A DNA stretch of 64,000 nt from Actinomucor elegans. Taxonomy: Eukaryota; Mucoromycota; Mucoromycetes; Mucorales; Mucoraceae. A model generated the notes under the pieces. The model had not been told where the DNA came from. It made no database searches and saw only the letters and a program-made list of their open reading frames with translations. Made by a program: the position numbers and the translations under genes. Shown piece by piece: positions 49,256 to 61,982 of the stretch; within the stretch, counting starts at the first letter, position 1; every line of letters starts with the position of its first letter. Location: NCBI GenBank assembly GCA_026027325.1, contig JAMSLZ010000001.1:2666001-2730000 (forward strand). Reading direction: 5' to 3'.

Positions 49256-50837
49256 TCACTGTTTTCCCATATTAGAACTATCCGCTGGCCATAGGTGCGA
49301 AGAAGCCCAATGGGCAATACTATTAAAGAAAGAGCTTTCATTACCAGGGCTGGTTTGAATGTCATTTGTTTCCACTGTAGGTAATACAGCTTGATTGATA
49401 GGTGCTTTCAGGATTTGGCAGCCGACAGGTAGAGGTGGTGCAACTGGCGGTAGATATGTTTCAGACGTAGTTGTATCAAAAGGACCATCATCTACATGCT
49501 CGCTATGTGTGTCCCAGTCATCATCATCAAACTCATAATCATAATCTGACTTGGCTTGCATCGTATCTCCATCGTTCCAATCGTCTAAAGGTGGGTTTAC
49601 AGGCATCCTATCTAGTGCGGGATCTCTGGGTCCCACGGGCTGTTTACCCTTAGAAACGCGAATTATGTGATTAACAAATGCATCTGATTCAGCGCTCTCC
49701 GCATCCCATATTTCGGTAGAATTTGATGGCGCTTTACTATGTGATTGTCGTCTATGGTGATGTCGAAGGCTATTTGAAGAGATAGCAGGTATCAATTCAT
49801 CGTCATCTGATGAAGAATCCGAATAGTCATCATTTTCTGATCGAGAATTGGTCTTTAACAGAGCAGGTTCAATTTTTTTGATAGAGGAACGCGGTCTACT
49901 ATGACGACGCATCATAATGATACTGCCAGCATCTGAATCCTCTCCAGGCTCATAGTCATCTGATGTATTATCCTCTTCTTCGTCATCTGAGACGTCATTG
50001 AGTTCTGTCATTCTTACGCGCGAGTTTCTTTTCTTATCGTTGGAAGTGAGTGCGATGCATTGTTCAACGTATTGATTAAATCGTAGCTTGGGCTGGCGAT
50101 GACTAGCAATCACTGCCGGAGAAAATGCGCCAAGTTGCTGATTGGCTTCTGATATAGAGATACCGCTGTTCGATAGATTAGTATTGATTTGAAGTTCGGA
50201 TGCTGATCGTTTCAGCAGGTCAGACATAGTGACCTTTTTTAATGCAGATTTGAGCGGTTTTTGGTTCTGAAGAGGAGAAGAACTTGGTCTAACGGGTGGA
50301 GTAGCGATAGAAGACATGGATGAACTTGGTTTGGGCTGTTCTGAAGCAGGTTTTTTCGGTAATGGGCATTCGAGAATCGGTCTAGTATCCTGGTTGTTGG
50401 ATTTTTCAGGTGTCATTAAGCCGTAGGTATCCTCCGTAGTGGATACTTTGGGTTTCGCATATCGATCCTCTTCATCCATGTTCTTGATTACTGTATGCAA
50501 AGGACCGTAAAGCCAAGTAACGTCGCTATCCTTTAACCTAATCGTAATATTAGGATAATTTACCTTTTTTATTATTTGTAGAATCTTTGTTTTACCAATT
50601 CAACGTGTCTGGACTCACAGTCTTTAGATTGTTTCTCTGCTTGGCCCAAGTTCTCCAAGACGCATTTTCGAGCCGAATACCGTTTACAATCGTCAGCTTT
50701 TGTTTTGTCAAAACACGCCAAGAGGCAGCAAGATCCATTTCATCAAACTTGTAGGATAAATAGTCTACATTACTCTCTGTTATAACATTTCTAGGCGATT
50801 CGAAGTCATCGTCCAGTGCGTGTTTCTTCGTAAGCAT
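49256..50837 (-). CDS. Reg1-like protein phosphatase 1 regulatory subunit (DUF1752 N terminus)
   Basis: Two exons on the minus strand: 50596-50837 and 49256-50537, giving 507 residues. The N terminus has the fungal DUF1752 block DLAASWRVLTKQKLTIVNGI, RLENASWRTWAKQRNNLKTV, LNWLKDSDVTWLYGPL. At about residues 220-232 LRFNQYVEQCIAL closely resembles the PP1-docking and Glc7-regulatory motif of yeast Reg1 (HFNDRVEQC). Acidic runs follow (DDEEEDNTSDDYEPGEDSD) and a C-terminal WASSHLWPA. In yeast Reg1 directs Glc7 phosphatase to Snf1 for glucose repression. The match is by these motifs only; the rest is disordered. The gene ends 220 bp upstream of the formin start codon, same strand. An intron of 58 nt sits inside the conserved LNW. 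Confidence 0.75.
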
Positions 50838-51030
50838 ATTTAAGCACTATCTAAGAGGAGAAAAAGAGATAGAAAAAAGGAAAAATGTTATCTTGCTTTT
50901 TGACATTTGTACACCACTCAAGCAAGACTCGGGAAGAAAATTGAGTGAGCGATCGAACCAGTCACACAAGCATGCTTCTCTTGGCTAATAATAGATCTTT
51001 TCAGTACTAGCACTTTTTACCTTTACAGTT
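50838..51030. promoter_or_regulatory. Shared divergent promoter, Reg1-like / RS-rich gene
   Basis: Only 193 bp separate the divergent start codons at 50837 (minus) and 51031 (plus), so the two genes must share promoter DNA. A short near-GC block (GAGCGATCGAACCAGTCACA at about 50945) is the only notable feature. Confidence 0.5.
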
Positions 51031-52186
51031 ATGGCTTCAGAAAGTAGATCGAAACGATCACCATCACCTTTGCGTCATCGGTCAAGGAGATCACCTTCTC
51101 CTAGAGATAAAACGAGTAAAAGAAGACACGATAGCCGTTCAAGATCTCCCAGTAAAGAAAGATCAAGAAGACGATATGACCACAAGAGCAATAGTAGTAG
51201 ACGTCGCTCCTCTAGAAGCCCTAGTGTATCGAGACATCGTAGTAGCCGATCCCAGTACTCTGATAGCCATAAAAGTCGAAGAAGACGGTCGTCTTCTGTC
51301 TCTTCTTCAAATACTGGCTCCAGTTCCTCCGAAAGTGAATACGAAAGAAGGAAAAGACGAGACCACAAGAAACATAGGAAAGATAAAAAGCACAAAAAAT
51401 CAAAGGTATTTGCGACGAGCTTACTGAACTAGATTTTATGTGCACTCAATGATATATCGTCTATATAGAGAAAATCGAAAAAGAGTAAGGCATCTGTCGG
51501 TGATCAATGGGGCAAGTACGGTATTATCCATGAAGCCGAGTAAGTTATTGCTGCTAGATATTATTCCAAAGACTAATCTGATTGAACTAAACAGCATTTT
51601 CACCAAGGAAGCTGTAAGTCGGCCAACATTAATTCAATAATAGCGTGCTAAAAATATCAAACAGGAGTTCCAAGCTTGGCTGATTGAAGTAAAGCACGCA
51701 AATGTTGAAACCTTAAACAATAACAAACGCAAAGAAATGTTTATTGATTTCATGGAAGACTATAACACTGCTACAATGCCTCATGAAAAGTATGTTTCCA
51801 GGTGTACCAGTTGTTTATTCCACATTACCTAATATACTATAGGTTTTATCACCTTGAACAATGGGAAAGACGACAAGAAGCATTAAGAATGGGTGAAAAG
51901 CCTATACCTACAGGCGATTCATTTAATTTTAAGAACGACGAGGAAAATTTACGGTAAATAGAATTTATCTTATGTCTTTTGTAGATCTAACCTGTTTGTT
52001 AGAATGCAACATCGTCAAGCTGCACGAGCGAGCGCTTCCCGTCAACCAACATTGAAGCTTTCAGAAGAACAAATTTTGGAGTTAACGCGAATTAACAGAG
52101 AACGTATTGAGGCTGATCGTATGCGCAAGATGGGATTAAAGCCTAAAGAAAGTATGGGTGTGCGCTATGAAATGGAAGAACAATAG
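51031..52186 (+). CDS. RS-rich protein of the Style cell-cycle inhibitor 1 (SCI1)-like family
   Basis: Six exons: 51031-51405, 51469-51539, 51595-51613, 51665-51789, 51843-51953 and 52003-52186, giving 294 residues. The first 125 residues are rich in Arg-Ser and Ser-Pro, then Lys/His-rich (RRDHKKHRKDKKHKK), as in SR splicing-related nuclear proteins. The conserved core is WGKYGIIHEADIFTKEAEFQ AWLIEVKHANVE, KEMFIDFMEDYNTATMP HEKFYHLEQWERRQ, which I recognise from plant SCI1 and its fungal and animal relatives. A basic helix LKLSEEQILELTRINRERIE and a KMGLKPKESMGVRYEMEEQ end follow. Plant SCI1 is a nuclear protein that slows cell division; function in fungi is not known. The third exon is only 19 nt and was placed by the frame that restores DIFTKEAEF. 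Confidence 0.7.
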
Positions 52187-53433
52187 AAAACAATATATTG
52201 TTTTCTTTCTTTCTTTTTTGAAAAGATCTTTTGATACCTCATTAAATTCATTCAAATTGGTTGATGAACAATCCATCACTCAAATCTATCAATTTGAGCT
52301 GGAATTGCAGTTGATTCACCGTAAGATAGAGGCTTTTGCTTCTATTCTTGAAATACTTTGGGTTTTTTTCTAATGTAAATGAGATTTTTAGTACATAGCC
52401 GATAATACAAATACGTCTATTACTTTTGGGGATATATTTGTGTGATTTTTATTGTATTAAAAAAAATCAACTTTTGAACATTATTATATCAAAAAACCAA
52501 AGATGTCGCTTATAATACAAAAAACTTCAAATTTTGAAATGAAACATAATAACGCCTTTAAAACATCTGGTGCATAATTGAATCCTGAGCAATTTTTTTT
52601 TTACTATACCAAGAATCAGATTGGAGCAAACGAGTTAAGTAGTATGTATCTCCAGATCGAACTATCATTCAACTTTCATTGCCCAATAAAATTAAAGAAA
52701 TAATCGATATTAAAATCTAAGCTAATTAGTATATAGCAATTATTTTTATTTTGAAGTTTGCGAAAAGTTTAAATTTTGTTAAATGTGGTGTTAGATTTTG
52801 TGAATTTATGCTCTAACAGCTGTTGTTGTTTGCTCCCGTCGCATGAGCGCTGATGTAAATATCAGTGATTATTAATAACTTCAGCACTGGTATAGCAACT
52901 TTAGATTTATATTATTAGAAGAAAATATTCTTTTTATTTGATAATTGGTAATTTGATTTCTATAATATACTGTGTTTTAATTTATTCAATGGCTTTCTTT
53001 TTCTATGTGTTATTTAGACTGCTAAATTAAGCGTATTTATTGATATAACAAAAAAAAACCAATTACAGAAATGCAAGTATCATAAAGTTAGAATAAATGA
53101 AATAGTTACTAACCAATCACTTGTTGGTTTTTAAGAATATTTAGTTATACTGTGGTATGAGAAATAGATAAAATGTAAAAAAAAAAAAAAGTTTTTACTA
53201 AGAGAAGGGTGATTATAATTATAATAGTTATTGAATTTATAGTGAAGAGTAGTATCACAGCCAAAGAAATATATATCAATTGCTTGTGTTACGAAACATA
53301 TGTAGTAAGGATCAGGATAGACGCCCGACTCCATTGGTAGCGGAAACATATTTAAATCATTTTTATTGGGTGCTGCCTTTAAATTGTAATTTGATATTTA
53401 ATATACTTTATAATTTGAAACATTTCATCAAAT
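52187..53433. other. Intergenic region ending at tRNA-Gly
   Basis: AT-rich, with several A- and T-runs. It contains copy 2 of the near-identical repeat at 53075-53299. A minus-strand frame at 53131-53349 lies mostly in this repeat and is not a gene. Confidence 0.6.
53075..53299 (+). repeat. Near-identical dispersed repeat, copy 2 (pairs with 12919-13139)
   Basis: About 225 bp, roughly 95 percent identical by eye to 12919-13139, in the same orientation. It starts GCAAGTATCATAAAG here where the other copy reads GTAAGTATCATAAAG. It ends 134 bp before tRNA-Gly. The A-run is longer here (14) than in copy 1 (6). Confidence 0.9.
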
Positions 53434-53504
53434 GCGCGGTTGGTTAAGTGGTATAATCTTCGCCTGCCACGCGAAGGGCCGGGGTTCGATTCCCCGACCG
53501 CGCA
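53434..53504 (+). tRNA. tRNA-Gly (GCC)
   Basis: This 71-nt cloverleaf has the acceptor stem GCGCGGT pairing with ACCGCGC, the D arm with GGTTAAGTGGTA, the anticodon arm TTCGC-CTGCCAC-GCGAA with anticodon GCC, and the T arm with GGTTCGATTCC. There is no intron. A short T-run follows at 53510-53513. It is a standard eukaryotic tRNA-Gly. Confidence 0.95.
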
Positions 53505-55195
53505 TTCTCTTTTACCCTTGTTTTAAAGGGTGGTATTTTTTTTGTTTTTGCTTTAAAGGTAAAGAGGTATATATCACCAATAGAAGTAATATACTAACTC
53601 TAAAGGAATTACAGCAGGGATTCAGAATAATACGCTTTAAAGTTTGGTCATGAGTGGAACTCGTACAACCAAAATGCATCACAAACAGAAGGGATGTGAA
53701 ACAAGCAAATCAGTGCCTATGTGTCCAATGCTACATTACATATGATGTGTTTAAATGGCTTTAGTATAGATACAATGAAAAAATAATTCTGATGCCATCA
53801 ATTTGGTTTTTCAAAGCTTCAGTTGGTATTACAAGTTTGGAGAGAGAAACATGAGGCATCAATCAATTTAAAAACTTCACTTACCAAAATAAAAAAAGTG
53901 ACTATATTGTCAAAAAGTCTATTTTTGATCCTGAATCCCAAGTCATATAAAACGTATATCATTACAAATCAACTATTAAGAAGTGTTTTATATTAATTAT
54001 ATCAAAGTCAAACAATGATTGAAACAGATTCAGTAGTTAATTTGGAGATTATACTAGTCATCGCATATAACATTATATCAAGATCGATTGAGAAATCTGC
54101 TTATTATTAAATCTAATCTAATCTACTTGAAACTTAAGCATTTTACAATCAATCACCGAAATAAGATATAATCATAGGATTTCTGCCAATAGGTGGCTCT
54201 ATTAGATACAATAACTCATTTTAAACATTTAATGGCTACCAGATGCGATGTTAAACTGGAATCAATCACCAAATGTCGTAATGTTGGAAATGGCATGATT
54301 TTAGCAAATTCTCAAATTTTACTTTTTTTTTACGATACATGATATTTTTAAGATATAATCATAATAAATAAACTCATTGTGGTAACTATAAACCTGTATA
54401 TACATTTATTTTGGATACTGAATATGAGAGTTATGATTGTATTTCTGACAGACACAAAAATTTCTTACCAAAGATAACAAAGTCATCTGAGGAAATTTAA
54501 AATATCTTATTTAATCATTAGATGTGCAATTGAAATTATCATGAACTTTCGTATAACCCTTTTTGCGCATTGATACATTTTTATTATTCAATATTGGGGT
54601 CTAAGAAAAGTATACAGTTTTGTTTGCTACAGGCAACAGCATAACGACACCATAACAGCATACAGCACCGATACAACGACAATAATAACTTAGATTATAG
54701 ATAACTAATAAATATCTAGAAAGCGAGAGAAAAAGCAGCAAATATACAAATTAAGCACCATTTCAACACTTCACTGTCAAAATTCAGGAACATAGCAACA
54801 CTTTACTGTAAAAATCCAGAAAAGCAGCAATGTTTAACTGTCTTAGTTTGGGTACCTCTTCGAATATTGAAGTATACCACCGCATAGTCGCAAGAAATAA
54901 ATTCATGTATTCTCAAAAAGATCTAAAAGTTCTTCATAATAACATTATAGCAACATACAAGATGCTTAGGAGCGAGAGACACTATAAGTATAGCTCATTT
55001 ATGCGGTTTACTTTGAGCTTGTCCTGATATTCCAACTACTACAAACTCAGCATGTAATGACGGTCACGGAAGTTCAACTGGCTAGTTTTTTTCCTAGTCA
55101 AATGGCTTTGCTTTCCTATTACCTTCAAGTTTTACGCGTGCATTCTTCTAATTAAATTATTACTTTTGCTTGTCTTGTTTCTTTAATCAAGCAAC
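53505..55195. other. Intergenic region, no gene recognised
   Basis: About 1.7 kb of AT-rich DNA between tRNA-Gly and the nucleoporin gene. A short motif is repeated at about 54765-54800 and 54805-54830 (CACTTCACTGTCAAAATTCA and CACTTTACTGTAAAAATCCA). The frame at 54830-55027 has no support. Confidence 0.5.
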
Positions 55196-58100
55196 ATGTC
55201 TCCTACTCGCAGCATTCCTACTTGGAATGAGGATAACAAAAGTTTACACAATGCTATTTGCGAAGCAAGAGTGTCAAAAGACTCGGTCGACTCTCTCAAA
55301 CAACTGCTTCGGTTGAATAAACAAAAATTCTTGGACTTACTCGACAGCCAACTAAAAGATACTAGTCATAGAAATAATCTTAATGCCAGTAGGTGTATAA
55401 AAAAAAGAATCGTAATCCAATCTTAATCCAATCGTGTGCTAAAATGTATTATTATAGACAAAGCCTATATCAATCGCACTTTACACAATATCAGCAAAGA
55501 CTTCGCCACCAAAGCTTTGTTTCTATCAGATCAGCTCGATATTAACGAATATGTCGCTGCAACGCTTTTAATGCGCGGCACTACCGAATCAAGCCGCGTT
55601 AGTAGTAATCCCATTGATGCTGCTGTACTTTTGTACCATGGAGAGCGTGGATATTTGTTAGCATGTTTAGATGTCATATTAAAATCTACCAAAGATGCAT
55701 CGATCAGCCAAGAAGTCAAATTAGTTTGCAGCCAGTTCATTTCAGAGCTGTTGCAAGAGAGTGTATCCTATAATAATCATTCCGCGACTGGCACTTTTGT
55801 CACCAAGATCTTATGGACGTTAGAAAACCTCAGTAAAACGATCAACGCTATCGTAAATACAGGGACAGTTGCTGGACAATTGCCAGCGGCAGGAAGCGGA
55901 AAACTGGGTGAAGATATTTCGGAACTTCGCATAGATCGATTGGGTGATGAACGCGTCTATATTGTCCAGATACTCTATCATATTGCATCTCTTTTCAGCA
56001 TTGATACAAAGGATAAACTGAAGATGCTAGAACTACTAGAAGAGGCAGAATTACAAGATCCAGCAACCTCTTATATGATTATCGCGATGATTTCGGCTCT
56101 ATCTAATGATAATTCGATTGAGGAATCAACACCAAGCACGTCCACAATGGAATTTATTGATTCTTTTCATCATCGGATTATGACACATGGCTCTAAAGTG
56201 CCAGTTATTAAAGCAGTCATTGTCCTTCAATGGATTCTATACATATCGGATCCTTGTCGCGTCAGCAATGTCATTGGCGCTGCAAATCCTGGAAGAAGTG
56301 AGACAGATATTAAACAGTTACTTGACTTTTCCATAGCAACTGATGTATTTGGATTCATGAATGAATACTTGCTTTATTTCCAACAACCCAATGCTATGAT
56401 CGATACAGAACGACAAGCTATTAAAAACGATATACTGGACAATGGTAAAGCACTGGATAAATCAGATTATCACAATTTCAATGCTGATATACGCGACGAT
56501 TTCCAACCTTTCGTCATTTACGAGTTGGAGAAACTGGGTGTTTTAGTGATTAGAACATTGTTTAGCACTTTACAAAAATTGAAGTACGCAGAAGAGGATA
56601 CAAATACACCTGTTCAAGCACCACTAACAAAAGAGACCGCGCTACTCAGCACATCAGAACAAGAAAAACAATGCCATGATTTACAGTACTTTCTCACCTT
56701 TCTAGCAAGCGTATTTCGTAACCGAGTGAATGACAGTGTAGTCTTTTGGGATCGTGAACAAGGCGGTCTCCATTATTTCATTCGTTGGTTGCTCGATATC
56801 AAAATTGTAGCTACTGTTGGTGCTGCATTCGACTTTTTTGGATCTATTGCCACTGGGGATGCTTGCGCTATCAATATGTTTGTTCTATTCAAAGCTGGTA
56901 TGGAAGCTGATCTTGCATCTAGCGCGTTGTTTTCATGGGGAAAACCACTAGCTGCTCTTGAATATTACTCTAGTTTATTGAAAGACAGTACCGATGAAGC
57001 ACCTGCTGAGATCCCTGCAGCTGAAGAGCAGCTTCTCCTAAAGTTTTTGGGCATTTTGAAGCAATGCGTGCAGTATTCCAAAGAAGCACGTCTTACATTC
57101 TGGTACGACAGCAAGATTCACTGCAAAGAAATCCTTATCAGCCTTCTAAATTGTCCTACTTCTACTTTGCTTCGTGCTGCCTTGTTTGATGTTTTATCTG
57201 CCTTTTGCTCTTCTTGGGGTGGAGGTGTAGATGATGTTGGAAGGTGTATCTCGATGGACATGTGGAATATATTGCAAGATAGTGATATGTTGCTCTCTTC
57301 ACGTAAAGTTACGCAGGATCGAGCTCAGCCAGTATATCAGCCAGCAGGATTATTACTGGAATTGGAAAATGAAAAGCGTAGTCGCGTTTTCCCCGAGACG
57401 CTGTCCGTAATTCGATTGATTGGTTCAGCTATTCATACACAAAGTAAACGTCAAGCTTTGGTTAGTGGATTCCAGCCTGCTAGATCAAGTATTCCTCAAG
57501 ATCTTGGTAAGAACACCAGATATCCCGGCGCAATGCCCTTTATTTCATTGGTAGTGGATGAAATCTTTGTTTCTCTTGCAAGCCAAAAGTATAGCTTTGC
57601 CGAAGCCCGCTGGGAGTTGACGGAAGCCTGTTTGATGGTGATGGAAAATAGTATCACTTGCTTGGATATCAAGCTCTTTGAAATGGAATCTGTTCGAAAG
57701 GATTTAGATGAAGAAATGAAATCCTTGCCTCCTAGCAACGATCTGGTTCAAGCATTATTAGCATACTTGACTCATCCTGGATTTCAAGTCATTGTTCGTA
57801 TCCTAGCTGGCGGACGGGTCATTGATGAATTGTTTACAGTAGTCGAAGAGTGTGCAAAGAAAGAAACCAAAGAAGTTGAGAACATGCCTTATCACAAGAA
57901 ATGCCTTGTACGTTCTTTGCGTATACTGCTACGCGTGCTTGAGACACAAGATACTTTTTGCAATGTACTTATACCTTATATCAGTGCCTTCTCTAAACGA
58001 AAAGCTTCATCTGAATTCCAACTAGGCGAATACACTTTTCCTCCCCTTCCTTCCATTGTTCCTCTTGGTCAGTTGATTCTCTTCCACAAAACTATCCTCA

Positions 58101-60746
58101 GTCGTATTGCGCTGCTGATCAACTATGGGGATCAAGAAGAAGTCTGTTTCCTCAGTACCAAAATTCTCAACATCCTTTCAATTACAAATAAGGATCCAAC
58201 GATCAACCGTAGCCAGCCCTTAGGCCACGCTCTCTCGCCATCTTCTCGCTCAGACTTAGCTACTAATATCACGCAGGTCTTGAGCACAAGCAATGTATCT
58301 GAAGCTATTGTATTCGGTGTCAGTGAACGTTTAAGTATCAGCATGCCTGAAGCTACAACTTGCGATGATTACGACTATGATATCAACAATATTCCCTTTT
58401 GGCAGGCAAGTGAGACACTGAAAAACACATACAACTATCCCAACGATTTTAAGCCTCGTATCAGTACATCAGTCCGTCTTGCCATTCTGGATCTGCTTTT
58501 AGAAAACACACAACAGCCTTTTTCACCTACTTTGGCCGAGTTTTTATTGGGGTATGATCTCACGGCTACCAATTATTTAAACAAGATCCAAGACACAAAT
58601 ACCAATCGATCCGATTTGGTATGTTTCCATGCCATCCTTGATATGCTTCGTCAAGGCATGGATAATGGCATTGATCATGAAGACGCCATGATGGAAGACT
58701 CTACCGAACCTACTGAGCTTTTGATTGACACGCATCCTATCCTTGCCGAAAAATGTTACGCGTTGATCTATAGGCTATGCAGCAAGAAATCTTTATCAAT
58801 TTCAACTTTGCGCTACTTGCGTAACCGCGAAAACTTCTTTTACAAGCAGTTTGACGCCATGACCTCTCGCCTGGAGCGTAACATTGAGGTGGAGTCCACT
58901 CCTTTTGGTGGCACCATGATCTGTGCTGACGGTATGCAATACAAGACCGATTTCTTAAAATTACGAGCAAAACTTCACCAAAGAGCTTGGTTATTACGAT
59001 CTATCGCGCTTGAATTACATACCACAGTTGCTACGAGACAAATCAGTGAAGTCAACAAACTATTGGAGCTACTATACGGACGTACAAATGCTATATCTAG
59101 CGAAGACGATGATATGGATACATCAGATCAACAGCAGGAAACAGAGCCTGGTCTGTTTTCCATGCCACCAGCCAACAAGTATGAACAACCGCTGGTAAAG
59201 ATGCTTGAATTTGTCAGTTCATTAGAGTTTTCTTGGAGAGATAATTTGATGGCTGCTCAAGAGCCACGCGATCTCATTCATTTCCCAGAATTCGATCCAG
59301 CATATTTTGTTGTGGCAAGCGAACGTGGTTGTGCAGTATATGATGTACCAGCCATTTACAAGGCGTTACGAGAGGTTCAAGAAGTCAAATTTGCCAACAT
59401 ACAAGATCAGCGTGATATCGAGACCGAGATGGGCTTTATATTGTCATGGGTAGTATCTGAAAACCATAAGAAAGAAATTGCACATGGCAAGCTTCAATGT
59501 CTTCAAGCATGGAAAGAAGTAATTCACATTACATTAGTCGAATGCTTTGATTTAACAAATGCAAGCGACCGCGAATCCATCATTTACGAGCTACTGACAT
59601 TGCTTTTGCCCAAGTTTGTTCGTGTCAACGACGATACCAGCGAAAGCATGCTCAAGAGTATGAGTGAAATTGTGCTGACTTTGATGAATCAATTGCGCAA
59701 ATATACATCCAAGCGACCTACTTCGCAATTGCCTGTAGACAAACTGCGACTGATTTTTACTGGTATCATTGATGGTATCTCTCACCAAGAAAATATCATG
59801 GTTCGAGGCGACTTGTATTCTGCTATTACTAGTTTCTTGCTGTATATCAAAAGACTTGGTCGCGATGAAGCTTCTAAACAACTGGATCAGGCAATTCTCA
59901 ATCACATTGCGTCCAATGATGCCAAGTTTCTCGATACCCTATGTAGAGATGCAGTGAATGGATATGAAATCTGGAAAACGACTGCTTTTATCGCTTTAGA
60001 TGCATTGAATACAATGGCTTTGGGAGCATCTAGCCAAATTGTACAATCGTTTATGGTCCAAAAGAACTTTTTACAAAATATTATAGAGATGATTCGCAAT
60101 GACGATGCCGCTTTATCTAACTTGCTTGAACAGGCAGATGGTAGGACCGAATGCAATCAAAGAGAAATAATTTTTATTTATTACTAACAAATGCCCCAAT
60201 AGCACCCTTACTCCCCATGTATATTTTTGAGGCCAAAATGTCTATTCTTCTTCGTATGGCTATGAACCCTAAAGGTGCAGAGATCTTATTTACCAACCGC
60301 ATCTTTGAAGTCTTGGGTCAATGCCAATTCATGAAAGCTCAACAACAAGATCATACAACAACCGAAATGAATGTACAAGTTTCAGCAGAGCTCTCTGAGC
60401 GTCGCCAACAACTGATCACACCTACGCTCAAGTTGATTGTCGCTCTTCTTTGCACTTATGACGGTAAAAACGATTTGGTTTTAATAAAGGTAAGAACTAT
60501 TACCCTGAACATGCTCAACTTTGATTCTCATTATATTACTAGACTGAAGGATGGGCAAGAAGACAGGAATCTGCCCTTGTTCATATACTAAAATACGACA
60601 GACGTCAAGCTACACCAGCTTCTTTAGAGCAATTGAAGTTGGTTACCACTCTATTGCACTATGGAAAGAAACACTCATTGACAGCGCCTTCAGATAACCT
60701 CCAATCCACCGACTTTTGCCGATTTCTTTTAGAAAAGTATCAGTAG
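55196..60746 (+). CDS. Nuclear pore inner-ring scaffold nucleoporin Nup192/Nup205
   Basis: Four exons: 55196-55388, 55458-60140, 60203-60489 and 60543-60746, giving 1788 residues, the usual size for Nup192/Nup205. The protein is an all-helical solenoid of the inner ring, binding Nic96/Nup93 and Nup53. Family blocks include ALFLSDQLDINEYVAATLLM near residue 80, LLYHGERGYLLACL, and the well-conserved middle block ASVFRNRVNDSVVFW, GGLHYFIRWLLDIKIVATVG, FFGSIATGDACAINMF. The C-terminal exons keep the frame (ALLCTYDGKNDLVL, TEGWARRQESALVHILKYD). The second exon is unusually long for this window (4.7 kb without intron). The last exon was found by the joint after the AAG at 60487-60489; without it the protein would be about 15 residues longer in an unrelated frame. 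Confidence 0.9.
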
Positions 60747-60989
60747 CAATGAATAAAGAACAATCATCCTGAATTGCAAGTGATGAACGCTTGTTTTGTA
60801 GTATATTAGTTCAATAATAAAGAGATAATTATCAGCAGTATACCTACTATTTTTGCGGACATTCGCCTCAATGATTATACGTATACTCAAATCCATTAAA
60901 CCAGTAGAATAACAAGAATTTCCTATTGCTTAATACCATCATACAGCATATATTTTGGAGTTTAATTGAGATTCCTGCATATGTTATGG

Positions 60990-61055
60990 TTCACTCTGAA
61001 TATGGATTACTAATCAGATGCTACATCTGATCAAAACAGATCGAAAGATTTATAG
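60990..61055 (-). repeat. Dispersed palindromic repeat, copy R8 (reverse orientation)
   Basis: Read on the minus strand: ATCTTTCGATCTGTTTTGAT, CAGATGTAGCATCTGATTAG, TAATCCATATTCAGAGTGAA. The block order is the same as in R2-R4. Confidence 0.7.
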
Positions 61056-61750
61056 ATCAGTAGTAGATCTAGTTTGCATGAAGCTAGTTAGTTCTATACT
61101 CACTATGCTTGCTTTGTCACTGCCATCCTCTAGATGAGGAAAAGGCCTGCGATAATTGAATATTTATCCCAAGTTTCAATAATAAATTAGTAATAGATTC
61201 TACGAGTACACCATACCCTTTCTCTATAGTCAGGGTTCACGGCTTATGGTGTAGAGAATATTATATACTTTTACTATTCGCCAAGGTATATGCTTATATT
61301 ATGAATCGTGTTTTGTTCTGGTAATAGAAAACATAACTTTTATAATTTTACGTGGCTTATCGAACCCAAATTTCAATAGATAAAGGATATACATATACAT
61401 CTATACCCTTGAACACTTCAGAAATCGTTCTATTTCAAACATTATGCTTCTTAATCGATTTAAGTTTAGTGTCGCATCCGCTTACTAGAACATGTTTAAA
61501 CTAAAGAATGGATTCACTGAGATCATCATTTACCTAAAGTACAAAGCATACATTATGTTAGCAGTTGGCTTTGAACGCCTATATTTCAGGTAAACCAGAA
61601 GATCTAAACATTTGTAGGTCACTTGATTATTATCCCATATTCAAATTGAGTAGTCTTGTCTACTAGATCTTTTATTTGGCTAGGGTATGATGAGCAAAGT
61701 AGTATATGTAGAATAAAGAAGCGCATTTCATGTAGATCAGACATGATCAA

Positions 61751-61826
61751 TAGATTACTTGACTGATCTCAGTCAAATGTAGTATCAGATTAATAATTCA
61801 TATTCTGAATGAACTGGTACTTAACC
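61751..61826 (+). repeat. Dispersed palindromic repeat, copy R5
   Basis: Block order TAGATTACTTGACTGATCTC, AGTCAAATGTAGTATCAGAT, TTCATATTCTGAATGAACTG. The TTCATATTCTGAATGAA core is a near-perfect palindrome. Confidence 0.75.
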
Positions 61827-61902
61827 TATTCGATTGAAACACAGAAAGTGTATATCTTCAATAATTAAGAGCGGGTTATATATAGGTATGCTATACTTAT
61901 TA

Positions 61903-61982
61903 AGATCTTTTAGCTGATTTCGTTCAAATGTCACATTTGCCTTTTAGTTGAGGCTCAGAATGAGCCATTGCTCTACCTGATC
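61903..61982 (+). repeat. Dispersed palindromic repeat, copy R6
   Basis: Block order GATCTTTTAGCTGATTTCG, TTCAAATGTCACATTTGCC, GAGGCTCAGAATGAGCCATT, GCTCTACCTG. The GGCTCAGAATGAGCC core is a perfect 6-bp-arm palindrome. Starts about 150 bp after R5. Confidence 0.75.

Noticed and set aside
49023..49259. 78-codon hydrophobic minus-strand frame between the formin and the Reg1-like gene
   Set aside because: It overlaps the formin start codon in another frame and the hydrophobicity comes from T-rich sequence.
51075..51427. Leu-rich minus-strand frame of 106 codons and an 83-codon plus frame
   Set aside because: They are the complement and a frame-shift of the RS-rich domain, where Arg/Ser codons read backwards give Leu.
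55531..59957. Minus-strand frames of 69-104 codons within the nucleoporin gene
   Set aside because: All are antisense to the long coding exon of Nup192/Nup205.
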